Of a DNA stretch of 64,000 bases, positions 36,645-45,517 are shown piece by piece (position 1 is the stretch's first letter; every line of letters starts with the position of its first letter). The position numbers were made by a program, and so were the translations under genes. The stretch is from NCBI RefSeq assembly GCF_000330725.2, contig NZ_AMZY02000008.1, forward strand, positions 124,001-188,000. Reading direction: 5' to 3'. The DNA is from Mariniradius saccharolyticus AK6 (GTDB lineage: Bacteria > Bacteroidota > Bacteroidia > Cytophagales > Cyclobacteriaceae). The notes beneath the pieces were generated by a model. That model was given only the letters and a program-made list of their open reading frames with translations, searched no databases and was not told the origin of the DNA.

Positions 36645-36779
36645 TTTTTGTGCTACGCCCGTCTGGGTGGGATTTGTAATTTCATTCCAGGAAGTCTGCT
36701 CCACATAATCCAATTCATTTCCGCAGCCGGCTTCCTTGTGGAGGATATCGTCGATAATTTTAAAGGTTTGTTCAAACAT
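36645..36779 (-). pseudogene. Remnant of a type I restriction-modification methyltransferase gene (hsdM)
   Basis: About 31 codons beginning at the ATG at 36779 (MFEQTFKIIDDILHKEAGCG, then ELDYVEQTSW) match the conserved N-terminus of one HsdM class. In those proteins the text continues with LLFLKYLDDLE. Here it breaks into unrelated sequence (NEITNPTQTGVAQKE) and stops. No methylase motifs (such as NPPF), specificity or restriction genes follow, so the system has decayed. The surrounding 36480-37173 has no other gene. Confidence 0.75.
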
Positions 36780-37173
36780 GGGTAAAACTTGTCTACATGA
36801 TCCCTTTGGCCTTGGTGTCGTAGACAAAGGATTTTTACCAGGCCAATATCTTAAGTTATCCGGTATGCCGCTATCCCTTGATCGGGGTATTTTTTAGGTT
36901 TTGCCACAAAAAGTCGGGGAATTTGGGGTTTGGGGAAACGGTGGGTTTGGGTCTTACAAGAGGTGTGAGCTCTTATTCAAATCCAAGACTAGGCTATAAC
37001 ACTTGATTTAAAGGAGCGGGAGTCAAGGGTTTGTTTGTTAGTTGCTGGATTTTTCATTTTTTCACTATACATTTGTAACTCATTTCAGCGAGATAGATGT
37101 GTGGCCGGCTATTTTAGCGTTTTAGGACGCAAGTCAACCAATCATAAAGGTGAATTAAACAAGGGTAATGCAT

Positions 37174-38172
37174 CTATCTTCTGAAATGAACACTATAAAA
37201 CCATAATTTTTCTCTTCTATTTAATTTGTTCATTTTCCGCTGAATAATTACTTGAACAACTTGTTCTCCAGTAATCTTGTCCTGATAGCGGGCTCTAATA
37301 CCAATTTTCTGTTCAAATTCTTTAAAAGTTTCGTTTTGATTGAGCAGAAAATACTTTCCTTCCTCTACCTCATGAATTATCTGTTTAGCTACTCCAAGAA
37401 GTCTTAAAGAATTTACTCTTCTTTCTTTACCACGACTTGAAGAGAGAATATGGTTCCAACCAGTTTTTGAAACACGAATTTGTTTTTTTAATGCAGAGCA
37501 TATTATTATGTTTCCATTTTTCCAATTTTTGTAAAAATTTCGGGCATCGTCTTTTAGTTGAATAGAATTTATTAATCCTTTACTTTCTGAATTAAGTTCA
37601 ATTAATGGTAAATCACTATTTGAAAGAAGCGGTTTGACAAGTTTTATAAAGCTCCCCTTACTATGCTCACCAAACACGTTATTCTTTGGAATAGATAACA
37701 ACGTTTTTGTCCCCTCAACTCTCAACTTTTCACTTTTAAGGTCAACCCACCAAGCTTTTGCGTTTAACCTACTTTCCTTCCAAACTATTCGTCCTTTATC
37801 GTCCTTAATTAAATTTCCTTTTTTGTCAAAAGATGGCTTTGATGGGTTCACGAACACAAGTATTGCTGGTTCAGCTTGTTTTCTCCAATATTCTAAATGT
37901 TCGTTTAAACCTTTTTGATCGTCGATGGAAATCCGAATTTCGTTTTTTGTTTCGCTTGAAATATACTTTGGACCACATTTAATTTGAACATTGATTTTGA
38001 CCCCTAGATCAATATTTCTTTTCTTCATTAATATTAGGCCATCAATTCCTTTGTCGTTTCTCGCATCAAAAGGTTGCCATCCACATTCCCAAAATTCTTG
38101 TACGTATTGAGCAACAACCCTCATTCCAGTTGCTTCATTTTTTGTTCTAATTCTATTTGCAAAATCACTCAT
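37174..38172 (-). CDS. DUF4365-type nuclease-like protein with an extra C-terminal domain
   Basis: 332 aa. The N-terminal half is DUF4365-like, a PD-(D/E)XK relative: GWQPFDARNDKGIDGLILMK, then INVQIKCGP, which supplies the D...QxK core of the nuclease fold. The C-terminal 130 residues (from about 200) are separate: KKQIRVSKTGWNHILSSSRG, LGVAKQIIHEVEEGKYFLL, and VVQVIIQRKMNKL. This resembles a BECR-type (barnase/EndoU/RelE) nuclease pattern, but that is a tentative comparison. It lies in an AT-rich island beside an hsdM remnant; a defence role is plausible but unproven. Confidence 0.6.
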   Translation of the reverse strand: MSDFANRIRTKNEATGMRVVAQYVQEFWECGWQPFDARNDKGIDGLILMKKRNIDLGVKINVQIKCGPKYISSETKNEIRISIDDQKGLNEHLEYWRKQAEPAILVFVNPSKPSFDKKGNLIKDDKGRIVWKESRLNAKAWWVDLKSEKLRVEGTKTLLSIPKNNVFGEHSKGSFIKLVKPLLSNSDLPLIELNSESKGLINSIQLKDDARNFYKNWKNGNIIICSALKKQIRVSKTGWNHILSSSRGKERRVNSLRLLGVAKQIIHEVEEGKYFLLNQNETFKEFEQKIGIRARYQDKITGEQVVQVIIQRKMNKLNRREKLWFYSVHFRR

Positions 38173-38504
38173 AGTGTCATTTAATGTCTTTTTTTTAACC
38201 TAGGAGCTATGTTTCATATTGAACTAAAGACTTTCAGATTAAGTTTGTTGTTTTGAAGCAGCTATGCCCTGTTTTTTATTTCGCACATCTAAAACAAATG
38301 GAACCTTCATCTATCGCCGCCAAGCCGATGGGTTGTTGAGATCATCTCAAAAATGACCTTGGTCTTTGTAGTACGAATCTGAAAAGTCCACATGCCGACA
38401 GAAAAAACTCAGCCTCATAAATTAGACTAAAAATTCTGTAAAAGGCAATACCCTCAAACGAAAAAATCTGGATACCCCCTCTGAGTGTAGAAAGCGACGA
38501 CGCT

Positions 38505-38535
38505 AAGCGGAATTTGTAATTCCGCTTTTATATTT
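38505..38535. terminator. Hairpin with T-rich flank in the divergent intergenic region
   Basis: aagcggaat (38505-38513) pairs with attccgctt (38519-38527) with loop ttgta, followed by ttatatttctttg. It lies in the 38173-38735 gap between two divergent genes, so what it would terminate is unclear. The rest of this gap shows no gene. Confidence 0.45.
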
Positions 38536-38735
38536 CTTTGAATTTGCAATTCACCCTTTTCCAGGCTCAATTTTCCACAAGAGAGTTCATAAAAAATGAA
38601 ATTCAAATTCCGTCAACCTATGTCACGACCTTTTGAGGGGTGATTGTGACCTAGTAATTTTATCCGAATACCAGAGAAGGACATTTAGAAACTAAAAATT
38701 TCCTGATCACTATTCGCACTAATCAACAAAAGGAA

Positions 38736-39542
38736 ATGAAATATGCTCTAAACAACGGCGCAAGAATTGAGGCGTCTAAAGGCACTAGGGGCACCTGTCC
38801 ATGTTGTGGTTCAGAGTTGATCGCAAGATGTGGAGACATAAAGATTCACCATTGGGCGCATAAAAGTAGCTGCGATCCATGGTGGGAAACCGAGACGGAA
38901 TGGCATCGACTATGGAAAAACAGATATCCTCCTAAATGGCAGGAATTTTTGACCCTTGATGAAGAAACTGGTGAAAGACACATTGCTGACGTAAAGACAG
39001 AAGCTGATCTGATTATCGAATTCCAGCATTCTGCAATAGATCCGCAAGAGCGATTACAAAGGGAACGACATTATAAAAATTTGATTTGGGTTGTTGACGG
39101 AACACGCCTAAAGAGGGATTTCAAAAGATTTTCAAATCAATACAATGAGTTAATAAAGACAAATAAACCTGGGATTTTCTTAATTGATCATGATGAAGGC
39201 ATTTTCAACAAGAGCTGGCTAACTAGTTCGGTACCGGTGATTTTTGATTTTAAAGGAATAAATCCAACTGATGGAGATCACGATATTCGAAACAGTTTGT
39301 ATTGCCTGCTTCAAATAAAACTAGGGAGATACTCAATAATAGCCGAATTTAGTAGGGAAGCGTTTATAAAATCAACGATAAACGGAACATGGTCGATTCA
39401 TATCCAAAACTTCATTAATGCAATTTCGCCAAAAAAAGCACCTGATTCCCACCAAAACCAAACTAATCCTACGAAGCCAAAAGATGGCAGCCATTTCTTT
39501 GATCCAAAGAGTGGAAAATGGAAAAGGCGAACCCGGTGGTAA
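38736..39542 (+). CDS. CoiA-like nuclease with zinc finger
   Basis: 268 aa. N-terminal zinc-binding motif GTCPCCGSELIARCGDIKIHHWAHKSS, as in competence protein CoiA and its relatives. Then comes the PD-(D/E)XK core: RHIADVKTEADLIIEFQHS, in which the ExQ motif and the preceding Asp are the catalytic residues, followed by RLQRERHYKNLIWVVDGTR. CoiA acts in transformation in Gram-positive bacteria; in Bacteroidota such genes are often in mobile islands and their role is uncertain. Two orphan genes follow in the same direction after 40 and about 74 bases. Confidence 0.75.
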   Translation: MKYALNNGARIEASKGTRGTCPCCGSELIARCGDIKIHHWAHKSSCDPWWETETEWHRLWKNRYPPKWQEFLTLDEETGERHIADVKTEADLIIEFQHSAIDPQERLQRERHYKNLIWVVDGTRLKRDFKRFSNQYNELIKTNKPGIFLIDHDEGIFNKSWLTSSVPVIFDFKGINPTDGDHDIRNSLYCLLQIKLGRYSIIAEFSREAFIKSTINGTWSIHIQNFINAISPKKAPDSHQNQTNPTKPKDGSHFFDPKSGKWKRRTRW

Positions 39543-39582
39543 TCCGAAAAGACGAAATCAAACCTATATCAAATAACAAAAT

Positions 39583-40065
39583 ATGAAGACAAGAATGCGG
39601 TCAACCGACCTTTCAACTGATCAAAAAAAGCTATTAAGAGACTTTATTAAGGAATTTCTGCCCAAGCGAGGAAACAAGAAGAAGTATACTGGAAACGAAC
39701 TAGGATATATAGAAAGTACCCTTAACCTTGTCTTCGTACAAAACTTTGGATACAATATCGACGATATGGATTTGATTGATGCCTTCACAGAATTGGAATA
39801 TGACATTTATACAAAACTGGGGGAATGGGATCCTGACCATAAATATATAAAGCCATCGACTAAGGGAGACATTAGGATTATGGGAGGTGCATATTCCGAT
39901 TTTGATGCGGCTTTCATTTATATCGATGTTGAACCAAAGATTTTGCGGAACCTTATGTTGACTGTAAAAAAGTTGCCAGATTATACGAACCAGACAAAAA
40001 TTGACGCTGAAAAAGAAATGGCTGAAAGAATTAATCGGTTTAAAGCAAATTATTTCAAATCTTAG
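39583..40065 (+). CDS. Protein of unknown function in the CoiA-like cluster
   Basis: 160 aa, starting 40 bases after the CoiA-like gene. Features visible: basic N-terminus (LPKRGNKKKYTG), a central NIDDMDLIDAFTELEYDIY helix, and YSDFDAAFIYIDVEP. No domain recognised. AT-rich, like its neighbours. Confidence 0.6.
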   Translation: MKTRMRSTDLSTDQKKLLRDFIKEFLPKRGNKKKYTGNELGYIESTLNLVFVQNFGYNIDDMDLIDAFTELEYDIYTKLGEWDPDHKYIKPSTKGDIRIMGGAYSDFDAAFIYIDVEPKILRNLMLTVKKLPDYTNQTKIDAEKEMAERINRFKANYFKS

Positions 40066-40139
40066 TCGGAGTTGGATTGCCGTTTTTGCCGTAATTGAAG
40101 TTTGTATCTTCCTTTTCTAGTTATCACAATTGGTTGAAA

Positions 40140-40439
40140 ATGAACAAAATTGAGCCAGTTTGGGAAATCAAAAAGCCTCAAGTTCTCGCACTATGGGATT
40201 TTGAATCAAATATGAGATTTGAAATCACTGAAGAAAATCCGATTGATTTGATTTTAAGTAAACTGAATGATCGATATCTGAAAACACGTTTCACCTCTGA
40301 AGGCCTCAGAAACCCCTACTTAGAACAAGAAAAAATCAGGGGAATTTTGGAAAGATGGTCAAATAATCTTCCAGTAGACCCTCCTCGTTTGCTCTGGAGT
40401 ATCGCGATTGGTTCATTGAAGACGGAATCCATAGATTGA
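40140..40439 (+). CDS. Small protein of unknown function
   Basis: 99 aa from the ATG at 40140; the frame can also start at a TTG at 40095. It ends IAIGSLKTESID. It contains WEIKKPQVLALWDFESNMRFE and ENPIDLILSKLN, but no recognised domain. It follows the previous orphan gene by about 74 bases and is the end of the CoiA-like run. Confidence 0.45.
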   Translation: MNKIEPVWEIKKPQVLALWDFESNMRFEITEENPIDLILSKLNDRYLKTRFTSEGLRNPYLEQEKIRGILERWSNNLPVDPPRLLWSIAIGSLKTESID

Positions 40440-40545
40440 ATTGTGCGATTTCGCTAGGCGCATCAACTGTACCACTGATCTTTACACGATATGACTATCC
40501 ACTTTGGACAGGTTAGTATAGACGGGGCAGTCCCAGCCCGGGTGT

Positions 40546-40990
40546 GGGTCCGCGGCTGTCGTCAGGATGTAATCCCACCCTTCTATCGATGCCGATTTGT
40601 AATTGGCCTTTTCAAATACCTCTCTTAAGGTCTTGGCGAGTCGATTCCTATTCGCGATCTTGGCATCTTTATTTTTTCAGGGCTTGTTAGTCCAATGCTC
40701 CCTATACCAAATCCCCTGCATCCTCGTATCAAAGTAGATGATGTCCTGATGATGTCCTGGGAATGACCCTATCATCACCCGGTGCTGAGGAGACCCTTCT
40801 CCAGTCCATGCCCAGTCTAACTCCAGTCCAAGTCCAGTCCAACTCCTGTCGGAGACTGCGCATACAATGCCCGAACACACTTCGAAACCTGTGTCAATCG
40901 GTCCACCGATGGTCTGAGTCCCCCAATGGGTCCGCGGCATCCTTCGGGATGTAATCCCACCCTACTATCAATGCCAATTTGTAATTGGCC
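40546..40990. repeat. Duplicated 63-bp segment in a gene-free stretch
   Basis: 40546-40608 and 40928-40990 match at about 85% identity, both starting gggtccgcgg and ending ccaatttgtaattggcc or the like. The stretch 40440-41261 has no credible gene; ORFs on either strand are short and lack recognised motifs. Confidence 0.55.
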
Positions 40991-41261
40991 CTATCAGACG
41001 TAATGATCCTGCGTCCGGAAATGTAGGAGAACGGTGAAATCCACCCCGAAGTGGGTGGAACGCTCAATAGCCCCGGGTAAGGTGCTTCCCCTCTCCTTAT
41101 CTCTCGGAAATGCCTGATGCACCGCAACCCGGGGAAAAAGGAAGCAGCGACGTATTGGATTTTTGGTTGCGGAAAGTTCAAGAATCAATGCAGCTTCTCT
41201 CCAAAAACCGACTAGCGTAAGAGTGGTTGATTATTTTCCCAATCAAAACTGGATTTACACC

Positions 41262-41519
41262 CTACCCCCGTTTGTTTGAGGTCACAGATTGTGACCTCAA
41301 AGAATCAAACCGGTCACAGGTAGTGACCAGTTCATTGAATTCATTGTCATTCAGCTGAAATCTAAAGTTTTCAGGAAATCGGGAAATATTCCGCTTTACA
41401 GCTTGATTAAGGACCTTCGTTTCGATTTGGTACAATTCAGCCAAATCACTGTCTATCATCACCTGCTGATCTCGAAAAGTGAAAATCCGGTTTTCGATAT
41501 GCTGTAGATCCTTAGTCAT
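41262..41519 (-). CDS. ORF6N-domain protein, truncated copy A
   Basis: 85 aa. ORF6N domain: NRIFTFRDQQVMIDSDLAEL and YQIETKVLNQAVKRNISRFP, NFRFQLNDNEFNELVT. ORF6N is a DNA-binding domain of phage origin. Full-length relatives run to about 170-300 aa and continue after VTSN with a FTEQG segment; here the frame stops after VTSNKRG. It follows copy B with an 8-base overlap (the start of A lies inside the end of B). Confidence 0.8.
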   Translation of the reverse strand: MTKDLQHIENRIFTFRDQQVMIDSDLAELYQIETKVLNQAVKRNISRFPENFRFQLNDNEFNELVTTCDRFDSLRSQSVTSNKRG

Positions 41520-41823
41520 GACACAATTTCGTTAAGCTATTTTCCCCACAGATTGAGGTCACAATTTGTGACCTTGAATTTTGGATTCTATGTTGTGATC
41601 CCAAATGTCCAAACCTGTCGCAATTTGCAAGCAGTTCAGATAACTCATTTTTATTCAGCTGAAATCGAAAAGATTCAGGAAAACGGGAAATATTCCGCTT
41701 TTCAGCTTGATTAAGGACCTTCGTTTCGATTTGGTACAATCCAGCCAAATCACTGTCTATCATCACCTGCTGATCTCGAAAGCTGAAAATTCGATTTTCG
41801 ATATGCTGTAGATCCTTAGTCAT
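41512..41823 (-). CDS. ORF6N-domain protein, truncated copy B
   Basis: 103 aa, about 85% identical to copy A over the first 60 residues. It diverges at LLANCDRFGHLGSQ and ends SQIVTSICGENSLTKLCHD. Like copy A it is cut near the VTS motif. The two genes form a tandem on the minus strand, and copy B is upstream. They might be decayed or act as small DNA-binding proteins. Confidence 0.8.
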   Translation of the reverse strand: MTKDLQHIENRIFSFRDQQVMIDSDLAGLYQIETKVLNQAEKRNISRFPESFRFQLNKNELSELLANCDRFGHLGSQHRIQNSRSQIVTSICGENSLTKLCHD

Positions 41824-42106
41824 GACGCCATTCTTTTAAGCTATTTACACACTTTTAGGGATAGTTTCAACGCATCTTCGGTTGTTGCCATTCCCCTACT
41901 ATTAGTTTAGAATGCTGTTTCGCCAAGGACCCACGACATTCGTCAGGTTGAAATTCCCTCCCAGTCGGCATATACCCAAATGGTTTCCTTTGGCCCCCGC
42001 CATCAATTTTGTCTCTTGGGAGCACGCTTTTTTGTGATCAGTTGTGCGTCTTGCAGTTTACCTGTATGAGCGTGTAATGGTTGTATTGTAGTGACTAGGT
42101 GTACAC

Positions 42107-42420
42107 GGTCTGTGTCCATAGACCATTCTAACTTTCTCTACTGCTCCCCGACCTACGGAGACAAAAAACGACACGATGGATGCCGTCCCTTCAGCAAGGG
42201 GCGATACCCCTTGCTGCGGGATTACGCCCCCTTGGGGCTTTTCTGTTTCGGGGAACACATCTCTCTAGCCCTGAATATCTCACAAACATGGTTGTAGGCC
42301 ATGTCTGAAATATGGATGACGCCCCCTTGGGGCTTGGGAACCATGTCTCCATTATTCGCAAGGGGCGATACCCCTTGCTGGGGGATTACGCCCCATTGGG
42401 GCTTGGGAACCGTGTCGCCA
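42107..42420. repeat. REP-like cluster left of the two-gene membrane unit
   Basis: Starts with the hairpin ggtctgtgtccatagacc (42107-42124) and then repeats of the forms cagcaaggggcgataccccttgctg and tacgcccccttggggct. 42107-42255 is about 80% similar to 45518-45685 on the other side of the unit. 41824-42503 has no gene. Confidence 0.7.
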
Positions 42421-42503
42421 TTGCGGATTTGTATTTTCTTAACCGAAAAATTATTTCCATCTACAACCGATTGTGCTTAAATTGATAACCTAATCTGATT
42501 TTT

Positions 42504-43706
42504 ATGAACCAAAATTTCACTTCCACTACCCTGACCGATTCCCGCCAAGCTGAAGCCACCACGGTCAGCCGCGTGATTCCGACTTATGTCTATGCGACGG
42601 TTTTTGCTTCCTTGTGCATCGCGGTGGGATTGCAGTGGGATATTTCTTGGCACATGAGTGTGGGACGGGACGGTTTGTTTTCTCCGCCCCATATTCTGAT
42701 CTATCTGGGGGCGGTGATTGCAGGTTTGTTTTCAGGAATCAAGGTTTTGAGGACCAGCTTTTGGGGTTCCAAGGAAGAAAAGTCCCAAAGCATCAAGTTT
42801 TGGGGGATTTTCCACGGATCCCTTGGTGCGATGTTTTGCGTATGGGGAGCTTTTGCGATGCTGACCTCTGCTCCTTTTGACGATTGGTGGCACAATACCT
42901 ATGGACTTGATGTCAAAATCCTCTCTCCTCCCCATGCTTTGTTGGGGCTCGGGATGATGATGATCCAATTTGGGGCCATGATTTCGGTGATTGCAGCACA
43001 AAATAAACTGGGAGAAAAGATGGATGCCCGGACCAAATCCCACCTCCAATGGATGTATGCCTTGTCCGCAGGGTTTCTGTTGGTGATGGTCTATACCCTC
43101 GTGTCTGAGTATTTCTTTTTGAATATGCTGCATGGGGTTTTGACTTATCAGGTGGCCGCTTTGATGTTTCCTTTGTTTTTGATTTCGATTTCATTTGCTT
43201 CTCCCTATAAATTCGGGGCTACCAAAATGGCCTTGATCTATACCTTTGCCATGGCAGCCATGGTGTGGATCATGCCTTTGTTTCCTGCCGAACCCAAGCT
43301 CAGTCCGGTATTCAATTACATCACGCGGTTTCAGCCCTTTCATTTCCCGATCCTTTTGATCGTCCCCGCGGTAGCCATAGACTATGCAATAGAAAGATGG
43401 AGGCATACCAACAAATGGCTTTTGGCAGGCATGCTTTCCCTGATTTTTGTGATCTTCTTTACCCCTGCACAATGGTATTTTTCAGAAATACTGATTTCTG
43501 AGACCGGCAGAGGATGGTTTTTTGGGAGGTTTTCATGGCCCTATTTTGCCAATCCGGATTATGAATTCCGGTTCCAGTTCCATCCCGATTCCACCTCTCA
43601 TGGATGGGATTTGATCAAAGGCTTGTTGATAGCGGTAGGCATCGGGACGCTGACTTCAAGGGTCGGTCTTTCATGGGGCAATTGGATGAAGCAGGTGAAG
43701 CGATAA
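42504..43706 (+). CDS. Polytopic membrane protein with duplicated His motif
   Basis: 400 aa with about nine hydrophobic segments. An internal duplication is clear: residues 45-77 (WDISWHMSVGRDG, then LFSPPHILIYLG) and 125-158 (FDDWWHNTYGLDV, then ILSPPHALLGLG). Each repeat has a WxxxWH-type start and an SPPH motif. These paired histidines could bind metal or haem. It is followed after 3 bases by the gene at 43710, and both are enclosed by REP-like clusters. No named family; a role in copper handling is only an inference. Confidence 0.75.
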   Translation: MNQNFTSTTLTDSRQAEATTVSRVIPTYVYATVFASLCIAVGLQWDISWHMSVGRDGLFSPPHILIYLGAVIAGLFSGIKVLRTSFWGSKEEKSQSIKFWGIFHGSLGAMFCVWGAFAMLTSAPFDDWWHNTYGLDVKILSPPHALLGLGMMMIQFGAMISVIAAQNKLGEKMDARTKSHLQWMYALSAGFLLVMVYTLVSEYFFLNMLHGVLTYQVAALMFPLFLISISFASPYKFGATKMALIYTFAMAAMVWIMPLFPAEPKLSPVFNYITRFQPFHFPILLIVPAVAIDYAIERWRHTNKWLLAGMLSLIFVIFFTPAQWYFSEILISETGRGWFFGRFSWPYFANPDYEFRFQFHPDSTSHGWDLIKGLLIAVGIGTLTSRVGLSWGNWMKQVKR

Positions 43707-43709
43707 GCC

Positions 43710-45350
43710 ATGAGAAAAAAACTTGTATTGCCCTTTCTTATCTTGCTTTGGTGTACCGCAAGCAGCCATGTGGGAAGTCCGGGCGTCATCTTTGAAGGTC
43801 TATTGGGACCTTACCGTATCCTCGCCAATATCATCCCTGCCGAAGTCGTCCCGGGAATTGCTCGGGTGACGATCATCCTTCCCGAAAATCCTCAAAATAT
43901 TACCCTGGAGGTTCGTCCGGTTTATTGGTCAGCGGGTCTGAAAGGAACTCCCAAAGCCGACCCGATGGTAGCAGTGCCGGGGGAACCAGGAAAATATGAA
44001 GGGGAATTGTGGTTTATGAATTCGGGAACTTCCAGCGTGCAGGTGATCATGCAATCCAAGGGAGAGACTTTTGAAGCGGTCGTTCCTGTCATGGCCTGGC
44101 CCACAGCCAAAAATTCCATGACCTCAGAGTTGGGCATTCCGCTGACGATTCTGGGGATTTTCTTGGTCGTCCTGATGGTGACCATCATCTCCTCGGCGAT
44201 GAGTGACAGCATCCGGGAACCCGGAAAAGAAAGGAATCCTGCTGTGGAAAAAAGAAGAAAATATGGAATTGCCATCGGGTCAGTCATCATGCTCTTGATC
44301 CTTTGGGGAGGAAAAACCTGGTGGGATGCCGAATCGAAGAATTATGACGAATACCTTTTCAAGCCCATAGAGGCCAATTCGAGGATAGAATCAGCAAACG
44401 GTGAAAATTACCTGCATATGGAAGTCGACACCGCCACGCTCCGTCAGGGAAAGCTTTCCCGAAAACTCAGCCTCATCGTACCGGACCACGGCAAATTGAT
44501 GCATTTGTTTTTGATCAGAAAGGGCGATCTGGATGTGTTTGCACACCTGCACCCGGAGCGGTTGGATTCCTTGAACTTCAAGGTAAAGCTACCTCCCATC
44601 CCGGCAGGGGATTACCATGTGTATGCAGATATCACCCGGTTTACTGGGTTTTCAGAAACGATCATTTCGGATTTTACTATTCCAGAAACGTCAGGATTTC
44701 AGCTCATTTCCAATACAGAAGTTGCATTGGGTCGGGACGATACCTATACCTTTTCCAATCCTGTTTCGGGTAAAAAGACCTCCTTGGATGGGGATATCAT
44801 GATCTGCGGCAAACCCGGTATAAAAACGGATTTGCCGGGAGGATACTCGGCAGTGTGGGAAACTGAGGGGGAAAAGTTTGAAACCGGAAGCCTTTACAAC
44901 CTTGATTTTGCGCTTTTTGATCCGGAGGGAAATCCTGCCAAACTCGAACCCTATCTAGGGATGATGGGTCATGCCGTGGTCCTGAAATACGACGGGTCAG
45001 TGTACATCCACCTCCACCCTACAGGCAATTATTCCATGGGATCACAGCAGATGCTGCTCGAGCGGTTTGAATCAGGCAAAATCGGCATGCAAAATCTGCC
45101 CTCAGTGCTCAGCTTTCAAGACAGCATCGATAGGGTGATCAAGGTTTTGGATCAGATGCCCGAATCGGAGCGTGACAGCCTTCTGATGGGAAATATGGTC
45201 CACCTCGACCCAGCCGATCCTGATCACATCGAACACAGCATGGTCAGCTTCCCCTATGCCTTTCCCCAACCGGGAAACTACCGAATCTGGGTGCAGGTAA
45301 AGATCGATGGAAAAATTGTGAACGGAGCTTTTGATGTGGAAGTGGAGTAA
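43710..45350 (+). CDS. Membrane-anchored secreted protein with His-rich metal-handling-like domain
   Basis: 546 aa. Signal peptide, then an extracytoplasmic domain (GPYRILANIIPAEVVPGIARV), two membrane segments at about 147-170 and 190-210, then a large C-terminal domain. That domain has DHGKLMHLFLIRKGDLDVFAHLHPE and PAGDYHVYADITRF, and later MGHAVVLKYDGSVYIHLHPTG. These His motifs resemble YtkA/copper-associated proteins of Bacteroidota and cyanobacteria. It is co-transcribed with the preceding gene. The call is by pattern and not firm. Confidence 0.7.
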   Translation: MRKKLVLPFLILLWCTASSHVGSPGVIFEGLLGPYRILANIIPAEVVPGIARVTIILPENPQNITLEVRPVYWSAGLKGTPKADPMVAVPGEPGKYEGELWFMNSGTSSVQVIMQSKGETFEAVVPVMAWPTAKNSMTSELGIPLTILGIFLVVLMVTIISSAMSDSIREPGKERNPAVEKRRKYGIAIGSVIMLLILWGGKTWWDAESKNYDEYLFKPIEANSRIESANGENYLHMEVDTATLRQGKLSRKLSLIVPDHGKLMHLFLIRKGDLDVFAHLHPERLDSLNFKVKLPPIPAGDYHVYADITRFTGFSETIISDFTIPETSGFQLISNTEVALGRDDTYTFSNPVSGKKTSLDGDIMICGKPGIKTDLPGGYSAVWETEGEKFETGSLYNLDFALFDPEGNPAKLEPYLGMMGHAVVLKYDGSVYIHLHPTGNYSMGSQQMLLERFESGKIGMQNLPSVLSFQDSIDRVIKVLDQMPESERDSLLMGNMVHLDPADPDHIEHSMVSFPYAFPQPGNYRIWVQVKIDGKIVNGAFDVEVE

Positions 45351-45517
45351 GCAGAAGAAAAAATCAAGGAAAGTAAAGACCGCGAATGGGGCAAACTTTC
45401 AATAGCCATGGGTGTGGATAGTAGGGTTCGATTTATGCCACCTGTTTCGGTCTGATAGTGCAAGCCGTTTCGGTTCAAACTGTACCGGTTTTCCTTTTCC
45501 AAGGTCTGTGTCTCCCC

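Noticed and set aside
41277-41299. Operator palindrome tgaggtcacagattgtgacctca beside the ORF6N copies
   Set aside because: It is inside the coding end of copy A, and a similar one is within copy B; coding constraint explains it as well.
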